Source: Leptolyngbya sp. BC1307 (GTDB lineage Bacteria; Cyanobacteriota; Cyanobacteriia; Phormidesmidales; Phormidesmidaceae). Taken from it: a DNA stretch of 64,000 nucleotides. A program made the position numbers and the translations under genes. The stretch covers positions 80,133 to 144,132 of the forward strand of contig NZ_NRTA01000007.1 of assembly GCF_002286735.1 (NCBI RefSeq), given 5' to 3'. Shown here in pieces: positions 1 through 9,723 of this stretch (its first letter is position 1; the number at the start of each line of letters is the position of its first letter). The notes below the pieces were generated by a model, which saw only the letters and a list, made by a program, of their open reading frames with translations, was not told the origin of the DNA and did not search any database.

Positions 1-854
1 TGCAGCACTAAAATGCTGTTAGGCCGATGCCGGTAGCAAGTCGCAACGGTGAGCACCGTATAGGGCCGGTCGTCTTCGCCGCGCTCAAAATCGGAGATCA
101 CCGGCTCCAAGCTTTGCAGCGTGTTGGAAAAGTCGGTTTTGAGCGCCAGATCAAACGTCTTCCCCAGGCAGGGATGAACATCTGCATGGTGATGCTCAGC
201 CACCACGGTGACCGTCTGCATAGCCTCAGAGTAGTCGCAGACCAGACAGCGATCTAAGCTCAGCATATTGCCCAACCCGCTCACCGTTTGCTGCCAGATC
301 GTATTGAGATCGAGAGTCTTTCGAATATTAGAGGCTACGCCAGAGAGCAGCGCATAGTAGTAGCTATTGCCACTCGATCCGTTGCCATTTGACAGCCGCA
401 CTTCCGAGAGCTGTGCAATCTCCGGGACGATCCGGCGGCCTACCCCCACGACCGACTCCGTCGGCTCCTCGCTCTGAGCTAAAGCAGCTTCTGCTGAATT
501 GGCAGGCAGCGGACTGAGCACAAACTCGAAGCTCACCGGCCGGTGACCGCAGCGCACTACACATTGAAAGGCTTCAGGCTTTTGATTTTCTAGCACCCGC
601 TGCACTCGCTGCAGATAAGGGCCCACCGCGACCGGGCCAAACAGCGCCACCACTGGCTGACCGACGAGGTCTTCACAGCCTTTACAGTCGTCGGTCTGAG
701 GCCAGTGCAACGACAAAATTTCGCCCTGAGCAGTATGGGCGACTACAAGCACGTCAGCAGGCTCAGGAGCCATCAATAGCGCACCTGGGTCAGTGCCTTC
801 ATGGGACACTGACGTCGGTTCGCTGGAGGAAAAAGGATGGGCAGAACGAGACAT
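1..854 (-). CDS. PAS-GAF sensor protein, probable histidine kinase (C-terminus beyond window)
   Basis: The frame opens at an ATG at 854 and stays open to the window edge (284 codons), so only the N-terminal half is seen. Residues about 30-120 read as a PAS-like fold. From about residue 175 there is a GAF domain of the cyanobacterial phytochrome/kinase type, introduced by the stretch IRKTLDLNTIWQQTV and followed by LDRCLVCDY. No kinase or output domain is visible yet. In cyanobacteria this arrangement usually precedes a HisKA-HATPase core, so a two-component sensor is the best guess, but a cyclase or phosphatase output cannot be excluded. It is divergent from lepA across a 500-base spacer. Signal and partner are unknown. 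Confidence 0.7.
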   Translation of the reverse strand, partial: MSRSAHPFSSSEPTSVSHEGTDPGALLMAPEPADVLVVAHTAQGEILSLHWPQTDDCKGCEDLVGQPVVALFGPVAVGPYLQRVQRVLENQKPEAFQCVVRCGHRPVSFEFVLSPLPANSAEAALAQSEEPTESVVGVGRRIVPEIAQLSEVRLSNGNGSSGNSYYYALLSGVASNIRKTLDLNTIWQQTVSGLGNMLSLDRCLVCDYSEAMQTVTVVAEHHHADVHPCLGKTFDLALKTDFSNTLQSLEPVISDFERGEDDRPYTVLTVATCYRHRPNSILVL

Positions 855-1357
855 CGCTCTAAAATTAACGGCTTATACGCATAGCCAGGGCAGGCATCAG
901 GCGGCAGCAGATGGGGAGCAGCGCAAGCTCTCAGACCAGAGTATGCTTCAGAGCTGCTAACCCTGAAAACCTGAGCGAATGCTTAAAGGCTAGCCACATT
1001 TAAGCATTTTAAGTAGATGACTGGGTCAAAGCGCGATCTGCCATCCGCCTGACGGATGGCCCTACAGCACTCGCATTAATCAGCTATGAGGCCGAGGAGC
1101 CGGGCTCTGGAAGGACATTTGCAGAAAAAGCAGTTACCTTCATATCTGAACGCTTTTCTAGCATCCTTTCATCAAGACTATCGCTTATTGGCTAAGATCG
1201 CGGGAAATAGGTAGTCCCTTTCCAGCGCTAATGGCCTGCTGTTCTTTTCTCCTCTCTTTTTACAGAACCCACTTGCGCACTCAGATCCTCACCCTAGGAT
1301 TTAGTATTAAGCTTAGGTTCTGCATTTCTTGTAGTCCATTGTTTCAGCGGCCTCTTC
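855..1357. other. Spacer between sensor gene and lepA
   Basis: About 500 bases with no convincing gene. It must hold the divergent promoters of the sensor gene and lepA. The one clear structure is a perfect 8-bp hairpin (arms GCCATCCG and CGGATGGC, 5-base loop) at 1040-1060. It has no following T-run, so it does not look like an intrinsic terminator. No convincing -35/-10 pair was picked out. Confidence 0.6.
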
Positions 1358-3172
1358 ATGACCGATGTACCCGTTTCGCGCCTGCGTAATTTCTCTATCA
1401 TTGCCCATATTGATCACGGTAAGTCAACGCTGGCTGACCGGCTTTTGCAGACGACGGGTACGGTGAGTGATCGCGACATGAAAGCCCAGTTCCTCGACTC
1501 TATGGATATTGAGCGGGAGCGCGGCATCACCATCAAGCTTCAGGCTGCTCGGATGAATTACACCGCTAAAGACGGCGAAGTGTATGTGCTGAATCTGATC
1601 GACACACCCGGCCATGTGGACTTCACTTACGAAGTATCCCGGTCGCTAGCGGCTTGCGAAGGGGCGCTACTGGTAGTCGATGCCTCTCAGGGCGTCGAAG
1701 CCCAAACCCTGGCTAATGTCTACCTGGCCATCGACAATGACTTAGAAATCATTCCGGTACTGAACAAAGTAGACCTGCCGGGGGCTGAGCCCGAACGGGT
1801 CCGGCAGGAAATCGAAGAAGTCGTTGGTCTTGACTGCAGCGGTGCCATCTTAGCGTCAGCCAAAGAAGGTATCGGCATTAACGAGATTTTAGAGTCGATT
1901 GTCTACCTAGTGCCGCCCCCAGCTGATACGACCGCCAACCCGATGCGGGCGCTGATTTTCGATAGCTATTACGACAGCTATCGAGGCGTAATTATCTATT
2001 TTCGGGTGACCGATGGGGTGGTTAATAAGCGCGATCGCATTCGCCTGATGGCCTCCGGCAAAGAGTACGACATCGACGAACTTGGTGTACTCTCGCCCAA
2101 TCAGGTACAGGTTGATGAACTGCACGCTGGCGAAGTCGGCTATATTGCCGCCTCGATCAAATCGGTCGAAGATGCCAGGGTCGGCGATACAATCACGCTG
2201 GTGAAAGCACCCGCCGTCGAACCGCTTGCAGGCTATGTCAAAGCCAAGCCGATGGTCTTTTGCGGCCTGTTCCCTACCGACTCCGACCAGTACGAAGACC
2301 TGCGCGAAGCCCTGGATAAACTCCGCCTCAACGATGCCGCTTTGCAGTATGAACCTGAGACTTCTAGTGCCATGGGCTTTGGCTTTCGCTGTGGCTTTCT
2401 GGGACTGCTCCATATGGAAATCGTGCAAGAGCGTCTAGAGCGAGAGTACGACTTGGACCTGATTACGACTGCGCCCTCAGTGATCTACCGGGTGACCGAT
2501 ATCAAGGGTGACGTGATCGAAATCGATAACCCAAGCCTGCTACCAGACCCGCAGTACCGCGAAAAAATTGAAGAGCCCTACGTCAAAGTTGACATCATTA
2601 CCCCAGAAGAATTTGTTGGCACCCTGATGGAGCTGTGCCAGAGCCGCCGGGGCGATTTTCAAAATATGAAATATCTGACGCCGGGGCGCACCACGCTGAT
2701 GTACGAAATTCCTTTGGCAGAAGTCGTCACCGACTTTTTTGACCAGATGAAGTCGCGCAGCCGGGGCTATGCCAGCATGGAATATCAGCTTATGGGCTAC
2801 CGGGCCAATCCCTTAGTCAAGCTCGATGTGATGATCAATGGGGATAAAGTTGACCCGCTAGCGGCGATTGTCCACAGAGATAAAGCCTATTACGTGGGCC
2901 GCGCCCTCACCGAAAAACTCAAAGAGCTGATTCCCCGGCACCAGTTCAAAATTCCCGTTCAGGCTTCCATTGGCAGCCGGATTATTGCTAGTGAAAGCAT
3001 TCCGGCTCTGCGTAAGGACGTGCTAGCCAAGTGCTACGGCGGCGATATCTCCCGTAAGAAAAAGCTGCTCAAGAAGCAGGCAAAAGGCAAAAAGCGACTG
3101 AAGTCGATTGGCACAGTAGATGTGCCTCAAGAAGCTTTTATGGCTGTACTCAAGCTAACGCCTAGCAGTTAA
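1358..3172 (+). CDS. lepA: Elongation factor 4 (LepA)
   Basis: This 604-residue translational GTPase back-translocates or remodels stalled ribosomes. The G-domain motifs are complete: AHIDHGKST (G1), DTPGHVDF (G3) and NKVDLP (G4). They are followed by the EF-G-like domains and the LepA-specific C-terminal region, with a lysine-rich stretch [14 protein letters not shown] near residue 570 that contacts RNA in the family. Length is normal for LepA. The ATG at 1358 lies just before the conserved [14 protein letters not shown] stretch, which supports the start. It stands alone between a divergent sensor gene and a long spacer, so it is probably monocistronic. The identification is secure. Confidence 0.97.
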   Translation: MTDVPVSRLRNFSIIAHIDHGKSTLADRLLQTTGTVSDRDMKAQFLDSMDIERERGITIKLQAARMNYTAKDGEVYVLNLIDTPGHVDFTYEVSRSLAACEGALLVVDASQGVEAQTLANVYLAIDNDLEIIPVLNKVDLPGAEPERVRQEIEEVVGLDCSGAILASAKEGIGINEILESIVYLVPPPADTTANPMRALIFDSYYDSYRGVIIYFRVTDGVVNKRDRIRLMASGKEYDIDELGVLSPNQVQVDELHAGEVGYIAASIKSVEDARVGDTITLVKAPAVEPLAGYVKAKPMVFCGLFPTDSDQYEDLREALDKLRLNDAALQYEPETSSAMGFGFRCGFLGLLHMEIVQERLEREYDLDLITTAPSVIYRVTDIKGDVIEIDNPSLLPDPQYREKIEEPYVKVDIITPEEFVGTLMELCQSRRGDFQNMKYLTPGRTTLMYEIPLAEVVTDFFDQMKSRSRGYASMEYQLMGYRANPLVKLDVMINGDKVDPLAAIVHRDKAYYVGRALTEKLKELIPRHQFKIPVQASIGSRIIASESIPALRKDVLAKCYGGDISRKKKLLKKQAKGKKRLKSIGTVDVPQEAFMAVLKLTPSS

Positions 3173-3195
3173 GTCAATAAGAAGTTAAGTCAATA
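3167..3195. repeat. Tandem duplication across the lepA stop codon
   Basis: Two identical 13-base copies (AGTTAAGTCAATA) start at 3167 and 3183, period 16. The first copy contains the lepA stop codon. It belongs to a window-wide set of short tandem duplications in spacers. Confidence 0.85.
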
Positions 3196-3704
3196 GAACC
3201 CCTTCAGGCAGTTCATATGAGCTGCCTCTCTAGGCCGCAAATCAGGTGAGCTGACCCTTCTACTACATAGAAGCACGGAGAAAGTCAGTGAATTCTTGAT
3301 AAAGAATCGAACATTTTGGGTATTGATAAAAACGGTTGAAGTTTTGGTGAAACCGAGCGACTGGGTTATTCGAATTAGAAAAACTTTGCTACATTTTTAG
3401 ACAGTTTCGGGCGGTCGTGAGTGCTCGCTAGGGTTTGCCGCAGTCACTTTTTGGGCCATTTTTCCTCGATGTACGTCTAACTTCTAGGTAAATTGCTCCA
3501 GGGTCGCTAGGTGCCCCACTAACGGATCATTCTGACGGGCGAAAGACGGCCTGCCGCAAAACTTAGGTGGAGTATTGCCAGCCGGAGCATTTATACCAGC
3601 TAAGGCAGCATCGGGCACAGGGTTGCCGATTGAGTTAAGGCGCTCGCTGAGGCTTTGGCCCCTGCTGCAAGTCCACTGTTAAATGTCCTATCAGACAATT
3701 CTCT
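3173..3704. other. Long spacer between lepA and UDP-xylose synthase gene
   Basis: About 530 bases without a supported gene. At 3206-3227 there is a near-perfect 22-base palindrome (arms AGGCAGTTCAT and ATGAGCTGCCT, one T-G wobble) which could fold into a hairpin just after lepA. It has no T-run, but many cyanobacterial 3' ends lack one. The rest is AT-rich around 3290-3400 and probably includes the promoter of the downstream nucleotide-sugar genes. No recognised RNA family was found by eye. Confidence 0.6.
3206..3227 (+). terminator. Hairpin downstream of lepA, possible terminator
   Basis: Eleven-base arms with one wobble meet with almost no loop, about 35 bases after the lepA stop. There is no U-tract, so intrinsic termination is uncertain. 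It could instead be an mRNA 3'-end stabiliser or a protein-binding dyad. Confidence 0.4.
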
Positions 3705-4682
3705 ATGAAAATTTTAGTCACCGGGGGCGCTGGTTTTATCGGCTCCCATCTGATTGATCGGCTAATGGAAGCTAACCACGAGGTTATCTGTTTAGATAAT
3801 TTTTATACCGGGCACAAGCGCAATATTTTGCGCTGGATGGATCACCCTTATTTCGAACTGATTCGTCACGATATCACTGAGCCGATTCGCCTGGAGGTCG
3901 ATCAGATTTATCATTTGGCCTGTCCTGCTTCGCCAGTGCACTATCAGTACAACCCGGTGAAAACAGTTAAGACCAACGTCCTGGGTACGCTGAATATGCT
4001 GGGTCTAGCCAAGCGGGTGAAAGCTCGGTTTTTCCTGGCGTCTACCTCAGAGGTTTACGGCGATCCAGAAGTTCATCCTCAGCCAGAAGAATATCGCGGC
4101 AGCGTTAACCCTATTGGCATTCGCAGTTGCTACGACGAAGGAAAGCGGATGGCTGAAACACTGGCCTTTGACTATCATCGGCAAAACGATGTAGACATTC
4201 GGGTAGTGCGAATTTTTAATACCTACGGCCCGCGCATGTTAGAAAACGATGGTCGGGTCGTCAGCAATTTTATCGTTCAGGCCCTCAGTGGTCAGCCCTT
4301 GACTGTCTATGGTGATGGCTCTCAGACCCGCAGCTTTTGCTATGTCTCAGATTTAGTGGAGGGGTTCATCCGCCTGATGAACAGCAACCAGACAGGGCCG
4401 ATCAATATCGGCAACCCTGGGGAATACACCATTTTGCAGCTGGCTCAAACCATTCAGCAGATGGTTAATCCCAACGTAGAGGTGCAGTATCGGCCTTTGC
4501 CTCAGGACGATCCTCGCCGCCGCCAGCCGGATATTACGAAAGCGGCGCAGCTCTTGGGCTGGCAGCCAACGGTGGAGCTGCGCCCTGGGCTCGAAAGAAC
4601 GATTGCTGACTTTCGCGATCGCATGACAGCTAACGGTACCGTGAGCCAAGACTTGAGCGGGACGACGGTAACCGCGTCTTAG
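3705..4682 (+). CDS. UDP-glucuronate decarboxylase (UDP-xylose synthase)
   Basis: This 325-residue extended SDR enzyme converts UDP-glucuronate to UDP-xylose for polysaccharide synthesis. The NAD-binding GGAGFIGSH motif starts at about residue 7. The family signatures [13 protein letters not shown] and SCYDEGKR (the Tyr-x3-Lys catalytic pair) are present, together with the STSEVYGDP stretch. These distinguish it from dTDP-glucose dehydratases and UDP-galactose epimerases. It is followed 67 bases later by UDP-glucose dehydrogenase, which makes its substrate, so the two genes probably form one transcription unit. The last 20 or so residues are a non-conserved tail. The start is clear because the glycine-rich loop begins within ten residues of the ATG. 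Confidence 0.93.
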   Translation: MKILVTGGAGFIGSHLIDRLMEANHEVICLDNFYTGHKRNILRWMDHPYFELIRHDITEPIRLEVDQIYHLACPASPVHYQYNPVKTVKTNVLGTLNMLGLAKRVKARFFLASTSEVYGDPEVHPQPEEYRGSVNPIGIRSCYDEGKRMAETLAFDYHRQNDVDIRVVRIFNTYGPRMLENDGRVVSNFIVQALSGQPLTVYGDGSQTRSFCYVSDLVEGFIRLMNSNQTGPINIGNPGEYTILQLAQTIQQMVNPNVEVQYRPLPQDDPRRRQPDITKAAQLLGWQPTVELRPGLERTIADFRDRMTANGTVSQDLSGTTVTAS

Positions 4683-4749
4683 CGACTGGCATCTGAGAGA
4701 TACTTTGATTCGCTATTGAATTGTTCATCATTTAGAGAGCTTTACCATC

Positions 4750-6135
4750 ATGCGTGTTTGTGTCATTGGAACTGGTTACGTTGGCCTAGTAACTGGAGTG
4801 TGTCTATCTCATATTGGTCACCACGTTATCTGTGTTGACAACAACGAAGAAAAAGTGCAGCTGATGAAATCGGGCCAGTCTCCGATTTATGAGCCGGGTT
4901 TGTCTGATTTGATGAAGTCTTCTATGGCTTCTGGCAATCTGGAATTTACGGCTGATCTGGGCGCAGGTGTCAGTCACGGCGATATTCTGTTTATTGCCGT
5001 AGGGACACCGGCGCTGCCGACTGGCGAAAGCGATACTCGCTATGTTGAGGCGGTAGCTCGCGGTATTGGTGAGCACCTGAACGGTGGCTATAAGGTGATT
5101 GTCAACAAGTCTACGGTGCCCATTGGCTCGGGCGACTGGGTGCGCATGATTGTTTTAGACGGCATTGCTGAGCGGCAAAAAGTGCCAGTAGCTGCAGGCG
5201 TCGGTGGGGGCAGCAAGCCAGAGGCAGCAGCGGCCTTTGATGTGGTCAGCAACCCTGAATTTTTGCGCGAAGGTTCGGCTGTACACGACACCTTTAACCC
5301 CGACCGGATCGTGCTGGGCAGCGGCAGCGAGCAGGCGATCGCCATGATGAAAGAACTCTACACCCCTATCGTAGAGCGCAAGTTTGCTGAAGACGCTAGC
5401 CTACCGAATGTCCCGGTAGTCGTCACCGACCTCAGCTCAGCAGAGATGGTGAAGTATGCCTCTAACGCTTTTCTGGCAACCAAGATCAGCTTTATTAATG
5501 AGGTGGCGAATATTTGCGATCGCGTCGGCGCAGACGTGACCCAAGTCGCTCAGGGCATCGGTTTAGACTCTCGTATTGGCAGTAAGTTTTTGCAGGCGGG
5601 CATCGGCTGGGGCGGATCTTGCTTTCCTAAAGACGTTTCGGCACTGGTACACACTGCTGATGACTACGGCTACGAAGCAGAGCTGCTAAAGTCTACGATT
5701 CGAGTAAATGATCGTCAGCGACTGCTCACCGTCGAAAAACTGCAGCAGGTGCTGAAAATTTTGAAGGGCAAGACCGTGGGCCTGCTGGGTCTGACCTTTA
5801 AGCCAGATACCGACGATATGCGCGATGCCCCTTCGCTAATCATGATCGAGAGCCTCAACCGGCTGGGCGCAAAGGTCAAAGCCTACGACCCGATTGTCTC
5901 TCAGAGCGGCATCCGCAATGGGCTCTCTGGCGTCATTGTAGAAACCGATCCTGAGCGGTTAGCCGATGGTTGCGACGCGTTAGTACTGGTCACCGACTGG
6001 GCTAACTTTAGAGAGCTTGACTACGTCAAAATGGCCAGCTTGATGAACGCCCCGGTGATGATTGACGGTCGCAACTTCCTCGATCAGGCCAAGCTAGAAA
6101 AAGCAGGCTTCCGCTACCTCGGCATTGGCCGCTAA
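4750..6135 (+). CDS. ugd: UDP-glucose 6-dehydrogenase
   Basis: A 461-residue NAD-dependent enzyme that oxidises UDP-glucose twice to UDP-glucuronate. The N-terminal Rossmann motif GTGYVGLVTG, the central catalytic-cysteine motif GWGGSCFPKD and the C-terminal GLTFKPDTDDMRDAPS are all intact, so it should be active. A short insertion rich in glycine and alanine (near residue 150, GVGGGSKPEAAAAFD) is longer than in many bacterial homologues. It sits directly after the UDP-xylose synthase gene, so product and substrate are channelled within one locus. A strong hairpin follows at 6178-6217. Confidence 0.96.
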   Translation: MRVCVIGTGYVGLVTGVCLSHIGHHVICVDNNEEKVQLMKSGQSPIYEPGLSDLMKSSMASGNLEFTADLGAGVSHGDILFIAVGTPALPTGESDTRYVEAVARGIGEHLNGGYKVIVNKSTVPIGSGDWVRMIVLDGIAERQKVPVAAGVGGGSKPEAAAAFDVVSNPEFLREGSAVHDTFNPDRIVLGSGSEQAIAMMKELYTPIVERKFAEDASLPNVPVVVTDLSSAEMVKYASNAFLATKISFINEVANICDRVGADVTQVAQGIGLDSRIGSKFLQAGIGWGGSCFPKDVSALVHTADDYGYEAELLKSTIRVNDRQRLLTVEKLQQVLKILKGKTVGLLGLTFKPDTDDMRDAPSLIMIESLNRLGAKVKAYDPIVSQSGIRNGLSGVIVETDPERLADGCDALVLVTDWANFRELDYVKMASLMNAPVMIDGRNFLDQAKLEKAGFRYLGIGR

Positions 6136-6177
6136 GCATCGGTTAGCCTAACTCGGCTCAATGACCTGCCTAATGGA

Positions 6178-6217
6178 AAGCCCCCAGCTTCTCTGTAATC
6201 TGAAGAGCTGGGGGCTT
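6178..6217. terminator. Bidirectional terminator between ugd and YbjN-like gene
   Basis: Perfect 12-bp arms (AAGCCCCCAGCT and AGCTGGGGGCTT) enclose a 16-base loop and lie 40 bases after ugd. The convergent gene on the other strand ends at 6272, so the hairpin can serve both. T-runs are short. Confidence 0.8.
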
Positions 6218-6271
6218 CGTCTATATCTTTTGAGATGAGTCTCTATAAAATCAGTTTTTATAAGACGAAAC

Positions 6272-6745
6272 CTACGATGACCAGCGCTCCAGCGCCCTCT
6301 GTCCGCCCCAGCGGGCGACGATTTCGTCATCATAGTCATCGGCGATGCGAATGACGGTCGCGACCGAATGACTCAGCTCAATCTGGTCACAGGTAGATCC
6401 GACCAGGCTGTGTTCAAAGACGATGTCGTTTTCGCCATCCAGGGCAAAGCGGCCAAAGTGTATGCCGTTATTGGCACGCAGCAGATAGTAGCTCAGCTCC
6501 GGGGTGACGTTAATATCGGTCACGACAAAAGAGCGAGTGGTGATCAGGGCGTCATTATCGCCCCAGGGCACTACCCGCGTAGAAGCAACGGCAGAACCAA
6601 TCGTAACGATAAACAGCGGCTCGTCTTCAAATACCACCGTCGCTTCGCCGAAGAGATCTTTAATCCAGGGCACAATTCTTTGGTAGCAGGCCCGCTGCGC
6701 GTTACTTTCAAATTCCATCAGCACCGAAAAATTATAATGAACCAC
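6272..6745 (-). CDS. YbjN-domain / type III secretion chaperone-like protein
   Basis: This 157-residue soluble protein has the YbjN or CesT-like alpha-beta fold found widely in cyanobacteria. Features are an N-terminal helix, strands such as TVVFEDEPLFIVTIGSA and the typical ELSYYLLRANNGIHFGRFAL stretch, which in this family marks the step from a strand to a helix. There is no signal peptide or membrane segment. The family is thought to bind peptides or other proteins, but its job in cyanobacteria is not established. It is transcribed away from the GTPase gene and converges on ugd, so there is no operon context. Function beyond the fold is not claimed. Confidence 0.65.
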   Translation of the reverse strand: MVHYNFSVLMEFESNAQRACYQRIVPWIKDLFGEATVVFEDEPLFIVTIGSAVASTRVVPWGDNDALITTRSFVVTDINVTPELSYYLLRANNGIHFGRFALDGENDIVFEHSLVGSTCDQIELSHSVATVIRIADDYDDEIVARWGGQRALERWSS

Positions 6746-7040
6746 TTTTATTCTCTCACTAATTAATGGTATCCCCTGGCTGTCGCTGCCACTATGCTTG
6801 AAGGATTAGCGCGAACTTGAAACATACCTTTAAAGATTTATCACGGTCTAGCAGCGTTTTTCTGCGTAGCTTTTGCAAAAGCTTTGGTTTTGTTTGGCTT
6901 GAGCGCGGCTAAAGATTAGGCCCGGCGCGGTTTTTTCACTATCGCCACCCAATCCGCGGGTGGATGACTATGCTTGTATGGGTGAGATCTTTTGCTCAGT
7001 CGTTGGGCTGATCAAACAGCCGCATTTTTTCTCAATTCTT

Positions 7041-8492
7041 ATGGGCGATCTATCTTCGCAGCCGTCAAATACTGAAACGAGTTCACAGCGCTCTCAAGGG
7101 CTGGAAGAATTTGGCCAGATTACCAGTGACTTGCATTATCAGCAGGCGATCGCCGCCGTCACTACGCTAATCAACAAGCTAGATCTCTCCCCCCGCGAGC
7201 AGGCTAGTTTGGAAACTGAAATCCACCATCTCCACAGCGTGCTCCACAAGCTGGAAAATCAGGTGGTTCACATTGCCGTATTTGGCATGGTGGGCCGGGG
7301 CAAATCGTCTTTGCTTAATGCGCTGGTCGGTCAGCCTATTTTCCAGACGGGGCCGCTTCATGGCGTGACTCAGCAGGCCGAAAGTGTGGCCTGGGCGGCT
7401 GAGGCAGATGATCTGGCGTCTGATGTGTATCGGGCGGTGCTCTCTAGCCAGCAGGCTTCACGAGTGGAGCTGATCGATACGCCGGGCATTGATGAAGTCG
7501 ATGGGGAGGCGCGACAGGCGATCGCTCAAAAAATCGCTCATCAAGCCGACCTCATCCTCTTTGTGATTGCAGGCGATCTCACTCAGCTTGAATATACGGC
7601 GCTCAGCGAACTGCGACGAGCCGGGAAGCCGATTCTGCTGGTTTTGAATAAGGTCGATCAGTATCCTGCCTTTGACCGCGAGCAAATTTTGACGACGTTG
7701 CGGCAAGACCGCTTAGCCGACCTGCTGCCGTCTGGCAATCTGGTGGCTGCTGCTGCCGCCCCCCTGATCACGCAAGCTGCCCGCGCTGCCGACGGCACCC
7801 TCACCACGCAAACCGAGCGCGGTACGCCCGATGTCAGCGCCCTGAAGCTAAAGATATTAGAGATCTTGCAGCGCGAGGGAAAAGCGTTGGTCGCGTTGAA
7901 CACTCTGCTGTATGCCGATGAGATTAACCAGCAGGTAGTGGCTGAAAAGTTGGCGGTGCGCGATCGCGCTGCCGATGACACGATTTGGAAAACGGTGATT
8001 ACCAAATCCATTGCCGTTGCGCTCAATCCGATCACCGTGATCGATCTGCTCAGCGGCGCGGCGATTGACATTGCCTTGATTATGGCGCTGGCCCGGCTCT
8101 ATGGCCTCCAGATGACCCAGCAGGGCGCGGCTCAGCTTTTGCAGAAAATTGCCCTGGCGATGGGTGGGCTGACCGCTAGCGAACTGGTGATTAGCTTTGG
8201 GCTGAGCGGGCTAAAGAGCGTTTTGGCAGCGGCGGCTCTACCGACTGGCGGGCTGACGGCGACGCCCTATGTTTCGGTGGCACTGACCCAAGCGGCGGTT
8301 TCGGGGGTGTCTACCTATGCGATCGCCCAGGTCACCAAAACTTACCTGGCTAACGGCGCGACCTGGGGAACGGGCAGCCCTAAAGCCGTCGTCGCCGATA
8401 TTCTCAGCGACTTGGACGAAGACTCGATCATGAGCCAAATTCGCAGCGAACTCACCGCCCGGCTCGACCTTAAAGCCCACTGGCAGCGGTAG
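7041..8492 (+). CDS. Dynamin/Era-like GTPase with hydrophobic C-terminal DUF697-type region
   Basis: This GTP-binding protein has a P-loop GMVGRGKSS at about residue 82, a DTPG (G3) and NKVD (G4), then a C-terminal half rich in Ala/Leu/Gly that resembles the membrane-associated DUF697 domain. About 65 residues before the P-loop look helical. I chose the ATG at 7041 (483 residues). An in-frame GTG at 6960 and an ATG at 6978 would add 27 or 21 residues, and none has a good ribosome site. Members of this family are thought to act at membranes, but no role is proven. Its last 23 bases overlap the 3' end of miaA on the other strand. Confidence 0.75.
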   Translation: MGDLSSQPSNTETSSQRSQGLEEFGQITSDLHYQQAIAAVTTLINKLDLSPREQASLETEIHHLHSVLHKLENQVVHIAVFGMVGRGKSSLLNALVGQPIFQTGPLHGVTQQAESVAWAAEADDLASDVYRAVLSSQQASRVELIDTPGIDEVDGEARQAIAQKIAHQADLILFVIAGDLTQLEYTALSELRRAGKPILLVLNKVDQYPAFDREQILTTLRQDRLADLLPSGNLVAAAAAPLITQAARAADGTLTTQTERGTPDVSALKLKILEILQREGKALVALNTLLYADEINQQVVAEKLAVRDRAADDTIWKTVITKSIAVALNPITVIDLLSGAAIDIALIMALARLYGLQMTQQGAAQLLQKIALAMGGLTASELVISFGLSGLKSVLAAAALPTGGLTATPYVSVALTQAAVSGVSTYAIAQVTKTYLANGATWGTGSPKAVVADILSDLDEDSIMSQIRSELTARLDLKAHWQR

Positions 8493-9432
8493 ATTGAACA
8501 AACTGATCGACGCGCTGCAACACCTGTTCTTTTAAGGCGGGGCCATCAGCAGCAAACCACTCAATGCGCGGATCTTTGCGAAACCAGGTGCGCTGACGTT
8601 TGGCAAATTGGCAGGTGTGCTGCACTATCTGCTCAATGGCCGCATCCAGTGAGATATCGCCGGCTAGATGCTGCTGCAACTCTGCGTAGCCCAAGGTTTT
8701 TAGTAGGGGCAATGCCGATCCGTATTTTTCAATCAGCCAGGCAACTTCATCGACTAGCCCTGCTGCCACCATCTGGCGAGTGCGGGTGACGATACGCGAT
8801 CGCAATACATCCGGCTCGCAGCTCAGTCCGATGTATAAGACCGGATAGCTCGGTGGGTCTTCCCCCTGCTGGCTAGAGATCGTTTGCCCGGTGACGTAGT
8901 AAACTTCCAGCGCTCTCAGCGTTCGCACCGAGTCGTTTGGGTGAATGCGATCGCTCGCAACCGGATCTACCTGATGTAAAAGGGCATGACAGTGGGACTG
9001 GCCGAGGTTGGTCAGCTGCGATCTCAGACCCAAATCAGGCGGTACTCGGGGTATTTTTAGTCCTTTGGCGATCGCGTCTACATACAGCCCTGTACCGCCG
9101 ACTAAGAGGGGGAGGCGATCGCCCCGCTGATGCATTTGTGCTATTACCCCTTGAGCCTGCTGCTGATAGCCAGCGACCGTCAGCGTCTCCGTCGGGTCAC
9201 AGACATCGACAAAATAGTGAGGCACCTGCTGGCGATCCTGCAGTGATGGCTTAGCTGTGCCAATGTCAAACTCCCGGTAAACCTGCCGGGAATCGGCGCT
9301 GAGAATAGCGGCGGGCCACTGATGTGCAAGGGCCATAGCCAGCCCAGACTTACCCACAGCCGTCGGCCCGACGACTATAATTAAAGATGGTACAAAGGAA
9401 CTATTTAGCAAGCGGTCACAGCAATAATTCAC
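8470..9432 (-). CDS. miaA: tRNA dimethylallyltransferase
   Basis: This 320-residue enzyme transfers a dimethylallyl group to N6 of adenosine 37 in tRNAs that read UNN codons. The P-loop GPTAVGKS is at about residue 22. It is followed by SADSRQVYREFDIGTAKP, the VGGTGLYVDA substrate motif and a C-terminal QRTWFRKDPRIEWF stretch, all typical of MiaA. Length is normal. About 14 residues before the conserved core may be untranslated if an internal start is used. It converges on the GTPase gene with a 23-base overlap of the coding 3' ends and lies divergent to gyrB. Confidence 0.95.
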   Translation of the reverse strand: MNYCCDRLLNSSFVPSLIIVVGPTAVGKSGLAMALAHQWPAAILSADSRQVYREFDIGTAKPSLQDRQQVPHYFVDVCDPTETLTVAGYQQQAQGVIAQMHQRGDRLPLLVGGTGLYVDAIAKGLKIPRVPPDLGLRSQLTNLGQSHCHALLHQVDPVASDRIHPNDSVRTLRALEVYYVTGQTISSQQGEDPPSYPVLYIGLSCEPDVLRSRIVTRTRQMVAAGLVDEVAWLIEKYGSALPLLKTLGYAELQQHLAGDISLDAAIEQIVQHTCQFAKRQRTWFRKDPRIEWFAADGPALKEQVLQRVDQFVQSTAASGL

Positions 9433-9723
9433 CTAATATATAAGAGAAGGTAGCCGAGGGTGGAGACGGGGGTGATTGCTACGGAGTCAAAAAGGCGACT
9501 ATGAACCCATTTTAGGAAGCTCGCTGAAACCGCTCTAAAATCGCTTTCAACGCCTTTATGCTAGAATCCGTAGGCAAGATATCATTTAGTCGGCTCAGAA
9601 CGGCCTTGTAGAGCTTTTCTCAATCAGCCCAAAAGCGACCCGAGCAGCAGGCTCAAAAAGTAAACCTCAGCCAGACGACAGGCTAAAGAAGAGCGGTCAC
9701 CACTGACCTCAGGAGAAGATTGT
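9433..9723. promoter_or_regulatory. Divergent promoter region of miaA and gyrB
   Basis: A 291-base spacer that must drive both genes. A candidate -10 box (TAGAAT) is at about 9562, without a matching -35 at the usual distance. An AGGAG ribosome site stands just before the gyrB start. Confidence 0.35.

Noticed and set aside
1040..1060. Perfect hairpin upstream of lepA as a terminator
   Set aside because: No T-run and it lies far (about 185 bases) from the nearest gene start with no gene ending nearby, so a terminator role is not supported.
1907..2428. Long reverse frame inside lepA
   Set aside because: It is the complement of well-conserved lepA coding sequence, with no independent start signal or family.
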